NCBI GenBank assembly: GCA_021399405.1
Contig: JAAFKL010000418.1
Span: 1-6,254 of the forward strand
Length of the DNA: 6,254 nucleotides
Reading direction: 5' to 3'
From: Candidatus Heimdallarchaeota archaeon
GTDB taxonomy: Archaea; Asgardarchaeota; Heimdallarchaeia; Heimdallarchaeales; Kariarchaeaceae
The notes under the pieces were generated by a model. It was not told where the DNA came from and made no database searches. It saw nothing but the letters and a program-made list of their open reading frames with translations. This document shows positions 5,919-6,254 of this stretch, piece after piece. The position numbers and the translations under genes were made by a program. Every line of letters starts with the position of its first letter. Positions within the stretch are counted from its first letter, which is position 1.

Positions 5919-6254
5919 TCATTCAATTATATTACGTGTTTGATACATCAGAACTGATAGTACAACCTCTACTAGTCCAATTATAAAATAAAGAATATGG
6001 GCAAAGTGAATATCTTCAACCATGATGACTTGTACAATAATCCAGATTACAAGGGCTACACCAAAAATAAATCCTGCATAGGGTGCATACTCGTGTTTTT
6101 TCAGTGAAAGCCACCCTGCAAGGCCTTGTCCTAGCCCATTAACCAAAATGAGCAAAATCCCCGGAATGATTAAGTTATCAAAAGGGATTACGTCAACTAT
6201 TTCCTCCATACCAAGCGATGAACCATCTGGGGTAATAATCATCATAATTCCAGC
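5919..6254 (-). CDS. Small multi-pass membrane protein, 3' part (5' end outside window)
   Basis: The frame is open to the right edge: AGI precedes the first Met (6245), so that Met is probably internal. The 111 visible residues hold a segment ending a first helix and loop (GIMMIITPDGSSLGM), then three hydrophobic helices at about visible residues 30-48 (LIIPGILLILVNGLGQGLAG), 57-77 (AGFIFGVALVIWIIVQVIMV) and 84-103 (ILYFIIGLVEVVLSVLMY). The pattern PDGS-x-LGM, then PF...IPG, a Gly-rich second helix and W-I-x-V-Q in the third resembles a widespread family of uncharacterised membrane proteins of about 130 residues. No function is known to me. It ends in TGA at 5919-5921, converging with the gene at 5530-5799; the 119 bases between hold no gene. 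Confidence 0.75.
   Translation of the reverse strand, partial: AGIMMIITPDGSSLGMEEIVDVIPFDNLIIPGILLILVNGLGQGLAGWLSLKKHEYAPYAGFIFGVALVIWIIVQVIMVEDIHFAHILYFIIGLVEVVLSVLMYQTRNIIE

Noticed and set aside
5789..5986. A 65-codon plus-strand frame.
   Set aside because: It overlaps the end of the gene at 5530-5799 and the antisense of the membrane-protein gene, with no RBS or promoter of its own.

Overview
This AT-rich window (roughly one third G+C by eye) looks archaeal. The sufB ribosome-binding site is GTGATC, matching the archaeal 16S tail. TATA-like boxes sit about 30 bases ahead of several starts. Two genes encode surface proteins with archaeal-style membrane anchors. An Asgard (Heimdall-type) source is my best guess, based on protein style only and held with low confidence.

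Layout. 3-617 (+) is the 3' part of an EamA/DMT-family transporter cut by the left edge. 641-808 holds a remnant of the 5' end of sufB with its upstream region and RBS. 1049-2005 (-) encodes a secreted, Ser-rich, C-terminally anchored surface protein. 2006-2475 is a long intergenic region with an inverted TACTAGTA pair and the sufB control region. 2476-3873 (+) is an intact 465-residue sufB. 4022-4708 (+) encodes an unknown exported protein with a membrane segment at each end. 4709-4858 holds a remnant of the 3' end of sufB. 4894-5229 (-) is a small VOC/glyoxalase-fold protein. 5283-5339 holds a second, different remnant of the sufB 3' end. 5530-5799 (+) encodes a small helical protein of unknown function. 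5919-6254 (-) is a small multi-pass membrane protein cut by the right edge.

The most notable feature is the set of three sufB fragments around the intact gene, all in the same orientation: a 5' end upstream and two 3' ends downstream, separated by unrelated genes. Most codon differences between fragments and intact gene are silent, and the two 3' fragments differ from each other. They therefore look like ends of once-functional, diverged sufB homologues rather than recent copies of the present gene. The pattern fits repeated insertion or allele replacement at sufB, for example single-crossover integration or use of the gene end as an attachment site, with the intervening genes as cargo. No integrase or transposase is visible, so the mechanism is inference.

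The remaining genes do not form an obvious pathway. sufB acts in Fe-S cluster assembly, but its usual partners sufC and sufD are not in the window.
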